From NCBI RefSeq assembly GCF_000747665.1, contig NZ_BBKT01000002.1:1-64000 (forward strand): a stretch of DNA of 64,000 nucleotides, read 5' to 3'. A program made the position numbers and the translations under genes. Below the pieces are notes generated by a model. The model was not told the DNA's origin. It saw only the letters and a list, made by a program, of their open reading frames with translations, and did no database searches. Every line of letters begins with the position of its first letter. Position 1 is the stretch's first letter. Source of the DNA: Thermoanaerobacterium saccharolyticum (lineage in GTDB: Bacteria > Bacillota > Thermoanaerobacteria > Thermoanaerobacterales > Thermoanaerobacteraceae). Of this stretch, positions 15,650 to 25,128 are shown piece by piece.

Positions 15650-16291
15650 TTAGGAATCTTTATAATTCAAAGCGATTACATCTTTTCTGCCTTCTAAATA
15701 ATTTTTGTCAATTTCGATTTCATTGGATTGAATCTTTTGTCCACCTGTCATCTTCAAAAAATTATCCTCTGTCTCAATTGGAAAATCGACGTTGCTTGTC
15801 CTATAGTGCATCGCAATGGTCAACTTTGGCTTAAGCTGTTCAACTACTTTTACCGCTTGCCTGTCATCAATTGTGTAATACCCGCCAACCGGCACCATCA
15901 ATACATCTATATCTCCTATGTCTTTTATCATATCGTCTGTAAGTATGTGTCCAAGATCTCCTGCATGGCACACCTTTATGCCATCAACTTCCATCACAAA
16001 TATAATGTTTTTACCTCTTTTAGCCCCATGCTCGTCATCGTGAAACACGCTTACTCCTTTTATATGAACACCTTTCACATCGTGTTCACCAGGAGTATTT
16101 ACGATCTTATAATCTCCTTTTACGGCTTTAAAGTAATTGTGGTCAAAATGGGAATGGGATGATGTCACAATATCAGCTTCTGTTTCAGGCAGCGGGTATC
16201 CTACAGTCTTATCAAACGGATCTGTCACTATACTTACGCCATCTTCTGACACTATTTTAAAGCAGGAATGTCCAAAATACCGTATTTTCAC
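15650..16291 (-). CDS. UPF0173 metal-dependent hydrolase, metallo-beta-lactamase fold
   Basis: The 213-residue protein has the metal-binding motif SSHSHFDHNYF near residue 46 and further ligands in GEHDV, CHAGDLGH and MHYRTSN, the pattern of UlaG-like MBL-fold hydrolases. The physiological substrate is unknown. The start is a GTG at 16291 preceded by GGAGGTG. No terminator follows the stop; transcription could continue into the structured RNA at 15.2-15.6 kb, whose terminator would then end both. Confidence 0.9.
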   Translation of the reverse strand: MKIRYFGHSCFKIVSEDGVSIVTDPFDKTVGYPLPETEADIVTSSHSHFDHNYFKAVKGDYKIVNTPGEHDVKGVHIKGVSVFHDDEHGAKRGKNIIFVMEVDGIKVCHAGDLGHILTDDMIKDIGDIDVLMVPVGGYYTIDDRQAVKVVEQLKPKLTIAMHYRTSNVDFPIETEDNFLKMTGGQKIQSNEIEIDKNYLEGRKDVIALNYKDS

Positions 16292-16327
16292 ATTAACACC
16301 TCCTATGCCATATTATAACACATTATC

Positions 16328-18079
16328 TTATCCTATATTAACATCATTGGCGCGATTCATAGCTTTATCATAAATCTCATCTGGATAGCCTAATAATCTC
16401 AATATCTTTATAGCGTTTCTGCTTTTTGATGGCCCTTTTTGTAAAAGATAATTAAATCGCACATCATTATCATCTACTTCTTCTTCAAAATGGTAATTAT
16501 CGTACATATCTTTTACAAGATTTGTTAACTCCATGTCATGAGTCGCAGCTACAACAAAGCAATTTTTGCTTGCAAGATATTTGAGGACTTCGCAAGCTGC
16601 ACTTACTCTTTCTGCCGTATTAGTTCCTCTAAAGATTTCATCCAGTATGCATAAGACTGGCACTTCTCCACCTGTAACATCAATTATCCTTTTTAAAGAT
16701 TTTGCTTCAACCATAAAATAACTATCACCGCCAATTATATTGTCCAATGTCCCAATAGATGTCATTACATTAAAAAAGCTTGATGAATAATCTTTTGCAA
16801 GAACAGTATAAAAAGTCTGAGCAAATATAGCATTTATACCTACCGTTTTTAAAAACGTCGATTTGCCCGACGCATTTGAACCTGTCAGCAATACACCTCT
16901 GTCCGAAACCTCTAATGAATTAGGTACAGGATTTCTCAACAATGGATGGTATATATCGACTGCTTTAAAATGATATGGCAGATCTTTATCTAATACGGGT
17001 TTTGCATAATACTTCAAACTACTTTTGTATGAAGCCAAAGCTATATACGCATCCAACTTTCCAAGCTCAACATATACAGTAAGCAAATCATCTTTATATT
17101 TGTTAATCAAATTGATCGATCTATAGAAACTTTTTACTTCTACAAGAAATAAAACATTTATAAATGTAAAAATTCCTGTAGGGTCACCACCTGATGAAGC
17201 TCTTTCAAAATTTTCTATCCACTTTATATTATTATAGATCTTCTTTACCTTAATAAAAGCAGATTTCAATGTGGATAAATCATAAATTTCTCCTTTATCC
17301 ATCATCTTTATTATCTCATTTACAGATTTTAAAATTTTTGACATATATTCGAAGACGATTATGCCTTCCAACAGTTTGTTCTTAGTATTTGTGTAAATCA
17401 TTCCATTTACCATAACAAGTCCAATTATAAAAAGTATTCCAAACGCATGTGTAAAAGCAATAATGATTGGAGACAAAACAACTAATATAGATAATATTTG
17501 CAAAATATAATATGTGGAAATCGGATTTTGATTTATCTTTATTCCTTGCATTAGATAGTTCAAAATATCCACATCGTACTTTTTGCCAATCCTATGCAAT
17601 CGGCTCTGCACAGACATGGCATAACTTTTATTTTCCATAAATCCTTCAATTGCGGCATCCCGCTTTTTTAATTCTTCCTCATCAAACAAAGGAAATCTCA
17701 AAAGCGAATATAAATATTGTTGTCCTGCAATTGACATTGTATGATCAAGCTTTCCAAAGATAAAATCCATATCAAGATCATTCCAAGTGATATCATCTAC
17801 ATCCATTTTATGAATTTCATCCTTTTTTATTTCATCCCAAAGCCTTCGTATTGATTCAAAGTTTCGTTTTTCTTCTCTTTCAATACCCCAGTTTTTTTCT
17901 ATTTCTTCTTTTATCTTTTTCCTAATCTTATTTTGCTGGACTCTATTCACAATTATCATGATGGCAATGCCTACAAAAGGCATTATGAAAAATAAATGAT
18001 TCACCTGAAAGCCTAATAATAATCCACCGCCAATGAGAACGACATATAAAAGTTCTAAAATAAATTCTACGCCTTTCAT
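16328..18079 (-). CDS. membrane-anchored MutS-like ATPase
   Basis: The 583-residue protein has the MutS lever and ATPase domains but no mismatch-recognition domain. Walker A is GSNASGKSTFLKT near residue 400, followed by the MutS-specific signature region (DEIFRGTNTAERVSA near 475 and ATHDMELT near 510). Unlike MutS it begins with two membrane helices (about residues 5-45) and has another hydrophobic pair near 190-230. It probably binds a branched or special DNA or RNA form near the membrane; the role is unknown. GGAGGAG precedes the ATG. It is downstream of argS on the same strand with a 40-base gap. Confidence 0.88.
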   Translation of the reverse strand: MKGVEFILELLYVVLIGGGLLLGFQVNHLFFIMPFVGIAIMIIVNRVQQNKIRKKIKEEIEKNWGIEREEKRNFESIRRLWDEIKKDEIHKMDVDDITWNDLDMDFIFGKLDHTMSIAGQQYLYSLLRFPLFDEEELKKRDAAIEGFMENKSYAMSVQSRLHRIGKKYDVDILNYLMQGIKINQNPISTYYILQILSILVVLSPIIIAFTHAFGILFIIGLVMVNGMIYTNTKNKLLEGIIVFEYMSKILKSVNEIIKMMDKGEIYDLSTLKSAFIKVKKIYNNIKWIENFERASSGGDPTGIFTFINVLFLVEVKSFYRSINLINKYKDDLLTVYVELGKLDAYIALASYKSSLKYYAKPVLDKDLPYHFKAVDIYHPLLRNPVPNSLEVSDRGVLLTGSNASGKSTFLKTVGINAIFAQTFYTVLAKDYSSSFFNVMTSIGTLDNIIGGDSYFMVEAKSLKRIIDVTGGEVPVLCILDEIFRGTNTAERVSAACEVLKYLASKNCFVVAATHDMELTNLVKDMYDNYHFEEEVDDNDVRFNYLLQKGPSKSRNAIKILRLLGYPDEIYDKAMNRANDVNIG

Positions 18080-18119
18080 AAATACTCCTCCATAAAAATA
18101 TTAGGCGGATTACCCGCCT

Positions 18120-19808
18120 TTACATTTTCTCTGGTGCTGTTATCTTCAGCATATCAAGTACGTTCTTTATTACAATTCTTGTGGCATCGATTAAAACTAT
18201 CCTTGCTTTCATCAGTTCTTCGTCAACGCCTCTCACCCTGCAGCTATTGTAAAAAGTGTGAAACAGTGATGCCACATCGAGTATATACCGCGTAATCCTG
18301 TGAGGAGCCATGGTATTTGCTGCTATTGTAATTTCCTCCGGCAGATACGCCAATTTTTTAATCAAGCTGATTTCCGCCTCTTCTTTCAACAATTTTAAGT
18401 TGACTTCTTTTAAATTGTCTGTATCAATCCCGTCTTCTTTCAATTGCCTTAATATAGAACATATTCTGGCATGGGCGTATTGAACGTAAAAAACTGGATT
18501 CTCATTCGACTGCTCAACAGCCAAGTCCATGTCAAAGTCAACAGCGCTGTCTGCCGAACGCATATTAAAGAAAAATCTTGCAGCATCTTTGCCGACTTCA
18601 TCAATCAAATCTCTCAATGTCACCATTTTGCCTGTCCTTTTTGACATCCTTACTACTTCTTTGCCTTTCATAAGCCTTACAAGCTGCATCAAAAGCACGT
18701 CAAGCCTATCGGGATCAATGCCTAATGCTTTCATGGCGCCCTTCATCGGTGCTACATGTCCATGATGATCGGCACCCCATATGTCAATGACCCAATCAAA
18801 GCCACGAGTCACAAATTTATTCTTGTGATAGGCTATGTCAGATGCTAAATATGTGGGAAAACCATTAGCCCTTACCAATACATCGTCCTTTTCAGCGCCA
18901 AAAAGCGTCTCTTTAAACCAAAGAGCACCATCTTTCTCATACGTATAGCCTTTTTCTTTAAGTTCTTTTATGACTGATTCTACCTCACCGCTTTCATGCA
19001 GTGTATTTTCAGAAAACCATACGTCGTACTCTATCCCGTACGCTTCAAGGTCCTCTTTAAGTTTGGCTATGTTCTTTTTAAGCCCATACTGTATTAATGC
19101 TTTTCTCCTATCCTCTGGATCTGCATCTTTGTACTTATCACCGTATAATTCTAAAAACTCTTTCGCCCTTTCAATTATGTCGTCGCCGTGATAGCCACCT
19201 TCAGGCACTTCGGCATCTTCACCCAATAATTGCAAATAGCGCGCTTCCAATGACAAGCCAAATTTCTCTATTTGGTTGCCAGCATCGTTTATGTAAAACT
19301 CCCTCGTAACATCATATCCTGCATAGTCCAATATAGATGATAGGGCGTCACCTAATGCGCCGCCTCTGGCATTTCCCATGTGCATAGGTCCCGTTGGATT
19401 TGCTGATACAAACTCCACCTGAACTTTTTTGCCATTTCCGATATTCACTCTGCCGTAATCTGAGCCTTTTTCTTTTATAAGCATCAATGCTTCAACGCTA
19501 TAATCATCATTCAAGTAAAAATTCATAAACCCTGGACCAGCTATTTCCACCTTTTCAATCATGGTGCCTTCAAGCTTAAGTCCATCTTTAATTATTTCTG
19601 CGATTTTTCTCGGCGGCATCTTTGCAGATTTCGCCATTATCATAGCTGTGTTTACAGCTAAATCTCCAAATTGTTTTTCTTTAGGCTCTTCTATTTCCAC
19701 TGATGGAATTTCTTCAATGTTTAAAAGGCCGTTTTTTCTGGCTTCCTCTATAGAGTTTATCACCATTTCAGTTATCTCATCTTTTACCTTTTGTACGATA
19801 TTATCCAA
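18120..19808 (-). CDS. argS: arginyl-tRNA synthetase
   Basis: The 562-residue class I synthetase charges tRNA-Arg with arginine. The HIGH motif appears as PTGPMHMGNARGG near residue 124, the KMSKS equivalent as VRMSKRTGKMVT near 380, and the C-terminal DALR anticodon-binding domain ends the protein. The start is TTG at 19808, nine bases after GGGAGG. The preceding DUF1934 gene stops at 19810, one base before this start, so translation is coupled; ddl lies further upstream. Confidence 0.97.
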   Translation of the reverse strand: MDNIVQKVKDEITEMVINSIEEARKNGLLNIEEIPSVEIEEPKEKQFGDLAVNTAMIMAKSAKMPPRKIAEIIKDGLKLEGTMIEKVEIAGPGFMNFYLNDDYSVEALMLIKEKGSDYGRVNIGNGKKVQVEFVSANPTGPMHMGNARGGALGDALSSILDYAGYDVTREFYINDAGNQIEKFGLSLEARYLQLLGEDAEVPEGGYHGDDIIERAKEFLELYGDKYKDADPEDRRKALIQYGLKKNIAKLKEDLEAYGIEYDVWFSENTLHESGEVESVIKELKEKGYTYEKDGALWFKETLFGAEKDDVLVRANGFPTYLASDIAYHKNKFVTRGFDWVIDIWGADHHGHVAPMKGAMKALGIDPDRLDVLLMQLVRLMKGKEVVRMSKRTGKMVTLRDLIDEVGKDAARFFFNMRSADSAVDFDMDLAVEQSNENPVFYVQYAHARICSILRQLKEDGIDTDNLKEVNLKLLKEEAEISLIKKLAYLPEEITIAANTMAPHRITRYILDVASLFHTFYNSCRVRGVDEELMKARIVLIDATRIVIKNVLDMLKITAPEKM

Positions 19809-19809
19809 A

Positions 19810-20232
19810 TTAATTAACCTCCCGCACTGTTAAATGTAGTTCGTTATCGCTTAATACTCTTTTATCTAAATCGATGGCATATTTAAGTTTTAACTCTCCA
19901 CCATTTTCCGTCAAATTTACTTTTATTTCATCAGATTTTACACCAAGCATTATATTGCCAAAAGGAGTCACATAGTTTGATTCATGCCTTGTGTTCTTTT
20001 CAAATACCATCTTTGATTGATTGTCTCCAAATCTCATTAAGATTACTGAATCTTCGCCAACTTTCAACGTAGTCGTCGTCTTATCCAAGCCAGAAAGCTC
20101 AGACTCATCATACTTTATATAGTAGTATTCGCCTTTTTTCAAAAATTCACCCTCTGTTATAAGCTCTATCGTATCTGTCTCATTTTGCGCATTTTTCTGT
20201 GTGCCTTTAACTGTAATCAAAGCTTTTTTCAA
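19810..20232 (-). CDS. DUF1934 (YwiB-like) beta-barrel protein
   Basis: The 140-residue protein matches the DUF1934 family: an N-terminal ITVKGTQKN strand, ELITEGEFLKKGEYYYIKYDE, and GNIMLGVKSDEIKVNL, a calycin-like barrel of unknown function usually encoded directly before argS. I chose TTG 20232 because AGGGGAG is 6 bases before it and it lies 14 bases after the ddl stop; a longer frame reads back into ddl with no ribosome-binding site. The order ddl-DUF1934-argS suggests one operon. Confidence 0.85.
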   Translation of the reverse strand: MKKALITVKGTQKNAQNETDTIELITEGEFLKKGEYYYIKYDESELSGLDKTTTTLKVGEDSVILMRFGDNQSKMVFEKNTRHESNYVTPFGNIMLGVKSDEIKVNLTENGGELKLKYAIDLDKRVLSDNELHLTVREVN

Positions 20233-20245
20233 GCTAAACTCCCCT

Positions 20246-21334
20246 TTACCAGTTTGTACATTTCTCATTGTAAGCAGATAAAGCCAATTGTATAAGCTCA
20301 TCAATAAGTTTGCTGTATGGCTTTCCCGATGCCTCCCAGAGCTTAGGATACATGCTGATTTGCGTAAATCCTGGAATCGTATTTAATTCATTCAAGTAGA
20401 CTTTACCCGTATTTTTGTCCATCAAAAAGTCTACTCTGGCCATTCCCCTCACGTCTAATGCCGTATACGCTTTTATTGCCAAATCTCTTATCTCCTCCAT
20501 CTTAGCATCAGGTATAGGCGCCGGAATGAAAAGTTTTGATGCTTCATCAAAATACTTTGCATCGTAATCGTAAAATTCGTGTGCAGGAACAATCTCGCCA
20601 GCGACAGACGCTTCTGGATTGTCATTGCCTAAAACGGAGCACTCAATCTCCCTTGCATCAATGCCTTCTTCTACAATAATCTTTCTATCATACTTTGCAG
20701 CAATTTTCAAGGCATTAAACAGCTCGCCCTCATTGTGAACTTTTGTTATTCCAACACTTGAACCCATATTTGCCGGCTTTACAAAGCAAGGATATCCAAT
20801 CTTTTCTGATATTTCGCTTTTTACATATTCATACTTCTCTGCATCATTTACATCTTTTCTGTATACGACTGTAAATTTCGGCGTAGGTATTCCAGACTCC
20901 AAAAAAATCCTCTTTGAAAAGACTTTATCCATGCACAACGATGACGAAAGCACATTAGGTCCCACATACGGCATCTCAAGAAGCTCCAAAAGACCCTGTA
21001 CTGTTCCATCTTCTCCATTGGGTCCATGCAAAACCGGAAAAACTACATCAATTGGATAAAATTCGTAGCTTCCGCCTTTAAATGCAATTATCCCTTTGTA
21101 CATAGTGGAAGGCCCTATCAAAGCAGGCACAGCTTCTTTTTCCCATTCGCCTGTGGGAATCTTGTCAACATCTCCGCCGTATAAATACCATTGACCATTT
21201 TTCGTTATGCCTACCATGTAGACTTCGTACTTTTCTCTATCTATATTGTTAATTATAGAAGTGGCTGAAACCCTTGAAACTTCATGCTCTCCAGACTGCC
21301 CCCCAAACAATACAGCTACTTTAAGCTTATCCAT
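20246..21334 (-). CDS. ddl: D-alanine--D-alanine ligase
   Basis: The 362-residue ATP-grasp enzyme joins two D-alanines for peptidoglycan precursors in the cytosol. It has GGQSGEHEVSRVSA at the N-terminus, HGPNGEDGTVQGLLE near residue 95, KPANMGSSVGI near 180 and MARVDFLMDKNTGKVYLNE near 300. The most likely start is ATG 21334, although AAAGGA is 12 bases away; an ATG at 21346 is too close to that site. Confidence 0.95.
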   Translation of the reverse strand: MDKLKVAVLFGGQSGEHEVSRVSATSIINNIDREKYEVYMVGITKNGQWYLYGGDVDKIPTGEWEKEAVPALIGPSTMYKGIIAFKGGSYEFYPIDVVFPVLHGPNGEDGTVQGLLELLEMPYVGPNVLSSSLCMDKVFSKRIFLESGIPTPKFTVVYRKDVNDAEKYEYVKSEISEKIGYPCFVKPANMGSSVGITKVHNEGELFNALKIAAKYDRKIIVEEGIDAREIECSVLGNDNPEASVAGEIVPAHEFYDYDAKYFDEASKLFIPAPIPDAKMEEIRDLAIKAYTALDVRGMARVDFLMDKNTGKVYLNELNTIPGFTQISMYPKLWEASGKPYSKLIDELIQLALSAYNEKCTNW

Positions 21335-21479
21335 AAAAGAATTCATTCCTTTCAAATAGTATACATATAATTAATTATGTATTGTTCATTAATTATATTC
21401 TAACCTTTTAGAAATATGGATTCAAGCTAAAGTTTTCAATAGGATAAAATATTAAGGCGGATAAATCCGCCTTAATAAG

Positions 21480-21929
21480 TTAATTTGTCACTTCGCTTTT
21501 GAAAATCTCTTTAGCTACTGTGCTGCTTGCTTTTCTTACCAATATAAAGATTGTATTGTCACCAGCTACAGAGCCAACGATGTCATCGCACTTTAATAGA
21601 TCTATCATCTCGGCTACAGCAGATGCCGCTCCAGACAGTGTCCTTATGACAATGATATTTCCATTGCATTTAATATCAACTATGGATTTTAAGAAATTAT
21701 TTTTGGGAAGACTGCAGTCTTCATTAAAAGCATATTTATATGATTTCATATCAGTGCTTGGAACTTTTATCAACCTTAGCTCTTTAATATCTTGTGAAAT
21801 TGTGGACTGTGTAGCTATAATTTTATTTAGCTTAAGCTCCTCTATAAGCTGTCTTTGGTTTATTATTTCCTTTTCTCTTATTATCTCGATTATCTTTGAT
21901 TGTCTCAAAGCCTTTTGATTATAAACCAT
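21480..21929 (-). CDS. argR: arginine repressor ArgR
   Basis: The 149-residue regulator has the winged helix of ArgR at the N-terminus (SKIIEIIREKEIINQRQLIE, ATQSTISQDIKELRL) and the arginine-binding hexamerisation domain at the C-terminus (RTLSGAASAVAEMID, GSVAGDNTIFIL). It represses arginine synthesis and activates its breakdown when arginine is high. The start at 21929 is about 10 bases from AAAGGCGG. It is next to a remnant of carbamate kinase, the last enzyme of arginine deiminase breakdown, which hints at a lost arginine catabolic cluster. Confidence 0.95.
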   Translation of the reverse strand: MVYNQKALRQSKIIEIIREKEIINQRQLIEELKLNKIIATQSTISQDIKELRLIKVPSTDMKSYKYAFNEDCSLPKNNFLKSIVDIKCNGNIIVIRTLSGAASAVAEMIDLLKCDDIVGSVAGDNTIFILVRKASSTVAKEIFKSEVTN

Positions 21930-21980
21930 AATTATCAAAACCGCCTTTGTAAGTATCCATAGCACTTGATATAATATCTT

Positions 21981-22538
21981 TTAAGCTTTTAAATCAGCAA
22001 GTTTTCTTTCGACAACAGGACTTAAGATTATGGAAGTTCCGCTTCTGCCCATTACTGCCAATTTCGCCTTGCTTAATGATGCTATTATCGACTTTCTTCC
22101 CATCTTAGATTCTGCAAACATCATTGCCGCTTTGACTTTAGGCAGCATTGAGCCTTCTGCAAAATGTCCTTCTTCCATATATCTTTTGGCTTCTTCTACC
22201 GTCAGCAGCGATAAATTCTTTTGGTCTGGCTTATTGAAGTTTATGGCGACTTGTTCCACTGCCGTAAGTATCATGAGAATGTCAGCATTTAAAATTTCAG
22301 CTAATTTTTCAGAAGCCAGATCCTTATCTATAACTGCTGGAACGCCTTTTAAGCTTCCATCTTCATTCTCAATTACTGGCACGCCACCACCGCCTACAGC
22401 AATAACCACATGGCCTGCACTGACAATCGTTTTTATCAATTCTTCTTCCACGATCTTTTTCGGCATCGGTGATGCGACAACTCTCCTGAAACCTCTGCCA
22501 GCATCTTCTTTTATTGTATATCCTTTTACCCTTTCCAA
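21981..22538 (-). pseudogene. arcC: carbamate kinase, N-terminally truncated
   Basis: The 185 residues match only the C-terminal 60% of carbamate kinase: [63 protein letters not shown] and GRSGTSI. The normal enzyme is about 310 residues and starts with an ALGGNA motif, which is absent. In-frame, four codons upstream of the first TTG, there is a TAG stop. The upstream 200 bases contain no matching N-terminus. It is most likely inactive, because half of the ATP and carbamate site is missing. Confidence 0.8.
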
Positions 22539-22706
22539 ATATGATGACTAAAATCAATAGAAGCAGTTTTGCAACCGTTACGATCGCATTTACAACACCA
22601 GGTGTTATCTCCAGCGTATTTGAGCGATTATTCCATTGTTCTTTCCCCGATATTATTAGATTACCGCCACCACATTTTATAAGTTTTTAAGACTATATAG
22701 TAACAT

Positions 22707-22745
22707 TAAAAGGCCAGAGAAGAAATTTATCTTCCCCGGCCTTTC
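22707..22745 (-). terminator. terminator of sspF
   Basis: AAAGGCCGGGGAAGA pairs with TCTTCTCTGGCCTTT with one mismatch, followed by a short T-rich stretch on the minus strand. Confidence 0.65.
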
Positions 22746-22764
22746 TGGGCTTTAATGAGGAGAC

Positions 22765-22950
22765 TTAGAAGTTATTGTTCTGTATCATGCTTTCCTCGGC
22801 TTTCTTGATAGCGAGTTTTACAAGATTGCCGCAGTCACGAGATGATACACTTCCCCAACCTTCAGTCTTTACAATGTCGTAAACGCCTAGCTCCTTTGCC
22901 AATTCCTCTTTCAAGTTATCTGACATGAGGCTATTGCGACGTCTACTCAT
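22765..22950 (-). CDS. sspF: alpha/beta-type small acid-soluble spore protein, SspF-like
   Basis: The 61-residue protein coats and protects spore DNA. It shows the SspF layout: an SRRR N-terminus and MSD, then LKEELAKELGVYDIVKTEGW and SSRDCGNLVKLAIKKAE, the two conserved helices of alpha/beta SASPs. It lacks a clear GPR protease site, as in the minor SspF form. The usual alanine of the RDAG motif is cysteine here. GGAGG is 8 bases before ATG 22950. Expression in the forespore under sigma-G is expected from the family. Confidence 0.92.
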   Translation of the reverse strand: MSRRRNSLMSDNLKEELAKELGVYDIVKTEGWGSVSSRDCGNLVKLAIKKAEESMIQNNNF

Positions 22951-23018
22951 TTTCAATTCCTCCTTTTGGGCCCATTTATATTTTTCCTACTAACCGCTTT
23001 TTTATTCTGACAAAGAAA

Positions 23019-24353
23019 TTACATCGTCAAATTTCCTTGATTTGTCTTTATGACTTTTAAAATCTTCTCCTCGACGCCATTTTCTGCGTTGATGTATACG
23101 TAAAATGTATCGCCGCTGTAAGTCCCTTTAAATTCATAAGCCAAAACTTCTTTTCCTCCTTCCAATGGTATTATGCACAATCGGCTGCTTTCAATTTTTA
23201 AATTCTTGCTGACTTTGCTTTGCGCTTCAGATTCCGTAAGCTTCGGCTTTTCTATTTTTCTATCAACGTGGGACATATAGTACGATGTGGCATCAAAACC
23301 TACTACGTCGCCATTGTCCAATGCTATTTTTACTTTGACAATATCAGGATAGATTCGTACGTTATCCTGAACAGGAGTAAAATTAAATTGGACTGTTCCA
23401 TTGGCTTTTATAGAGTACGTATTTTCCATATTGCTAAATCCATGTGCTGTTAAAAATTTCGTGGCATAGTTTAGAGCCTGTGTTTCTGATATATTCACTT
23501 TAGAAACTGCCCTTTGATCCATAAGCCATATTACATGTCCGCCCTTCTTGCTTACATTGACATATATAGAAGGAGCATTTTGAGTCGGCTTTAATTCTAC
23601 TCCATACGCATTTATCTTTCCATTGTTAGGACTGTATTTAACTGCAGACGATACTGGCTTTCCTAAAAACCTCTTGGCTATTGACACTGCATTATCGTAT
23701 GAAACATTGCTGCCAGTCAATCCTTTTGGCGTTAGCTTTGCTTGGCTCTCAGAAAAGGGCCCATCGTATATAAGTGTTGGATAGTTAGACATCTGTTGAT
23801 TTACAGTATTCATATTCACATTTAGTATTTTGCTGTCTATCTGGCTCATCTTTTGAGTGCCTTTTTTGTTTAAGTTGTCTAAATCGTACCCACCTTGTAT
23901 TTTGCTTCTTAAATCCTGTAGACTCTTTCCAAGGTAAACTGCGTAGTTGTGTAGCTCTGATATTGTCTTTAAATCTTTGTCTGTCAATTTTTCCCCATCA
24001 GCGACGTTTTTTGAGAGGCTGTAAGAATAATCGCCGATTTGAGACAAAAATTTTGAAGTGTTGTCTAATTCAGGCTGGCTTATGGGAAGCTGGCTTAAAT
24101 TTTCCTGTGCCTCAAAAGCCTGCCTCCACACATCGCTTAAAATTGGTATTGTCGTATTTTCCTGCGATGAAACCATCAATTTGCCTGTTGATGTTTCTAT
24201 ATTTTCTATACTGCTTACAAGCTGATAAAAAGATCTATCGTACTGTGCTTGTAAATATCTGTGATATGTTACTTTCTGCATGTATTGGTTGTATCCCCAT
24301 GCACCTACTACTAAAAGCAAAAGAAGCATTACAACTGTTGATATTCTCTTCAT
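23019..24353 (-). CDS. ypeB: germination protein YpeB
   Basis: The 444-residue protein has an N-terminal signal anchor (residues 5-22), an alpha-helical region, and C-terminal PepSY-like repeats (VSYDNAVSIAKRFLG, ISETQALNYATKFL, LTESEAQSKVSKNLK). YpeB sits in the spore inner membrane and is required for stability and placement of the cortex-lytic enzyme SleB. The sleB gene is directly upstream with a 9-base gap, the standard bicistronic unit. Confidence 0.95.
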   Translation of the reverse strand: MKRISTVVMLLLLLVVGAWGYNQYMQKVTYHRYLQAQYDRSFYQLVSSIENIETSTGKLMVSSQENTTIPILSDVWRQAFEAQENLSQLPISQPELDNTSKFLSQIGDYSYSLSKNVADGEKLTDKDLKTISELHNYAVYLGKSLQDLRSKIQGGYDLDNLNKKGTQKMSQIDSKILNVNMNTVNQQMSNYPTLIYDGPFSESQAKLTPKGLTGSNVSYDNAVSIAKRFLGKPVSSAVKYSPNNGKINAYGVELKPTQNAPSIYVNVSKKGGHVIWLMDQRAVSKVNISETQALNYATKFLTAHGFSNMENTYSIKANGTVQFNFTPVQDNVRIYPDIVKVKIALDNGDVVGFDATSYYMSHVDRKIEKPKLTESEAQSKVSKNLKIESSRLCIIPLEGGKEVLAYEFKGTYSGDTFYVYINAENGVEEKILKVIKTNQGNLTM

Positions 24354-24362
24354 TTACATCAC

Positions 24363-25079
24363 CTACCTTGCAAATATATGGTTGCCAATTTGTGTTATTA
24401 TTGACCTATTAAAAATCCAGTAATTTTGTACTCTCGACGCGTTGTAGTAGTATAACGCTCCACCTGTTGGATCCCATCCTGCTATTGCATCCTGAGCTGC
24501 TCTTATACAGTCTTGAGTGGGAGGAAGCCACATTTGCCCGTCATCAACTGCAGAAAACGCCCCCGGTTGGAAAATCACCCCTGCAATTGTATGCGGAAAC
24601 ATCGGTGATCTTACCCTGTTCATCACAACCGCTCCAACAGCCACTTTCCCTATAAAAGGCTCTCCCCTCGCTTCACCGTTTATAAGCATTGCCAAAAGGT
24701 ATACGTCGTCGTTTGTGGTCGTAGATGTTACAGGAGTATATGTACTTGATATTGAAGTATATTTGCTAATATTAAATCCTAAAGCTACTTTCGTCTGATC
24801 GTCCACAATTCCAGTCACATTGAGTCCATTATTGGCCTGAAATTTTCTCACAGCCAGCCACGTTCTGACTCCAAAAAATCCATCTACAGGTCCATCGTAA
24901 TATCCCCAATCTTTTAGCCTTGATTGAACTCTCGATACATCTGAACCAGAATTGCCCCAATACAAATTCGCCATTGTCCTCATGGACATGTTTAACGTGC
25001 TTAACTCGACGCAAAAAGTCGTAAATAATATTAGTATAAGCAACACTACTTTTACCCGTGAAACGGAATAGTTTTTCAT
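24363..25079 (-). CDS. sleB: spore cortex-lytic enzyme SleB
   Basis: The 238-residue protein has a signal peptide (about 1-28), a peptidoglycan-binding domain with VSRVQSRLKDWGYYDGPVDG, and a C-terminal lytic transglycosylase domain of the cell-wall hydrolase family (MLINGEARGEPFIGKVAVGA, GALYYYN). It splits muramic-delta-lactam cortex peptidoglycan during germination. AGGAGG precedes the ATG, and a short hairpin directly abuts that site. It forms an operon with ypeB. Confidence 0.95.
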   Translation of the reverse strand: MKNYSVSRVKVVLLILILFTTFCVELSTLNMSMRTMANLYWGNSGSDVSRVQSRLKDWGYYDGPVDGFFGVRTWLAVRKFQANNGLNVTGIVDDQTKVALGFNISKYTSISSTYTPVTSTTTNDDVYLLAMLINGEARGEPFIGKVAVGAVVMNRVRSPMFPHTIAGVIFQPGAFSAVDDGQMWLPPTQDCIRAAQDAIAGWDPTGGALYYYNASRVQNYWIFNRSIITQIGNHIFAR

Positions 25080-25091
25080 CTCTTTCCTCCT

Positions 25092-25111
25092 CTACAAATT
25101 AGTATTTGTAG
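25092..25111 (-). promoter_or_regulatory. hairpin abutting the sleB ribosome-binding site
   Basis: CTACAAAT and ATTTGTAG form a perfect 8-bp stem with a 4-base loop on the minus strand; the stem ends where AGGAGG begins. There is no T run, so it is not a terminator. It might affect ribosome access or mRNA stability. Confidence 0.4.
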
Positions 25112-25128
25112 ATATTTTTTGTAGAGAA

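Noticed and set aside
19560-19830. Plus-strand open frame opposite the start of argS
   Set aside because: It is an antisense shadow of a strongly recognised synthetase gene and has no homology of its own.
19830-20245. T-box leader for argS
   Set aside because: The space upstream of argS is coding (DUF1934 and ddl) and no T-box core or specifier stem is visible.
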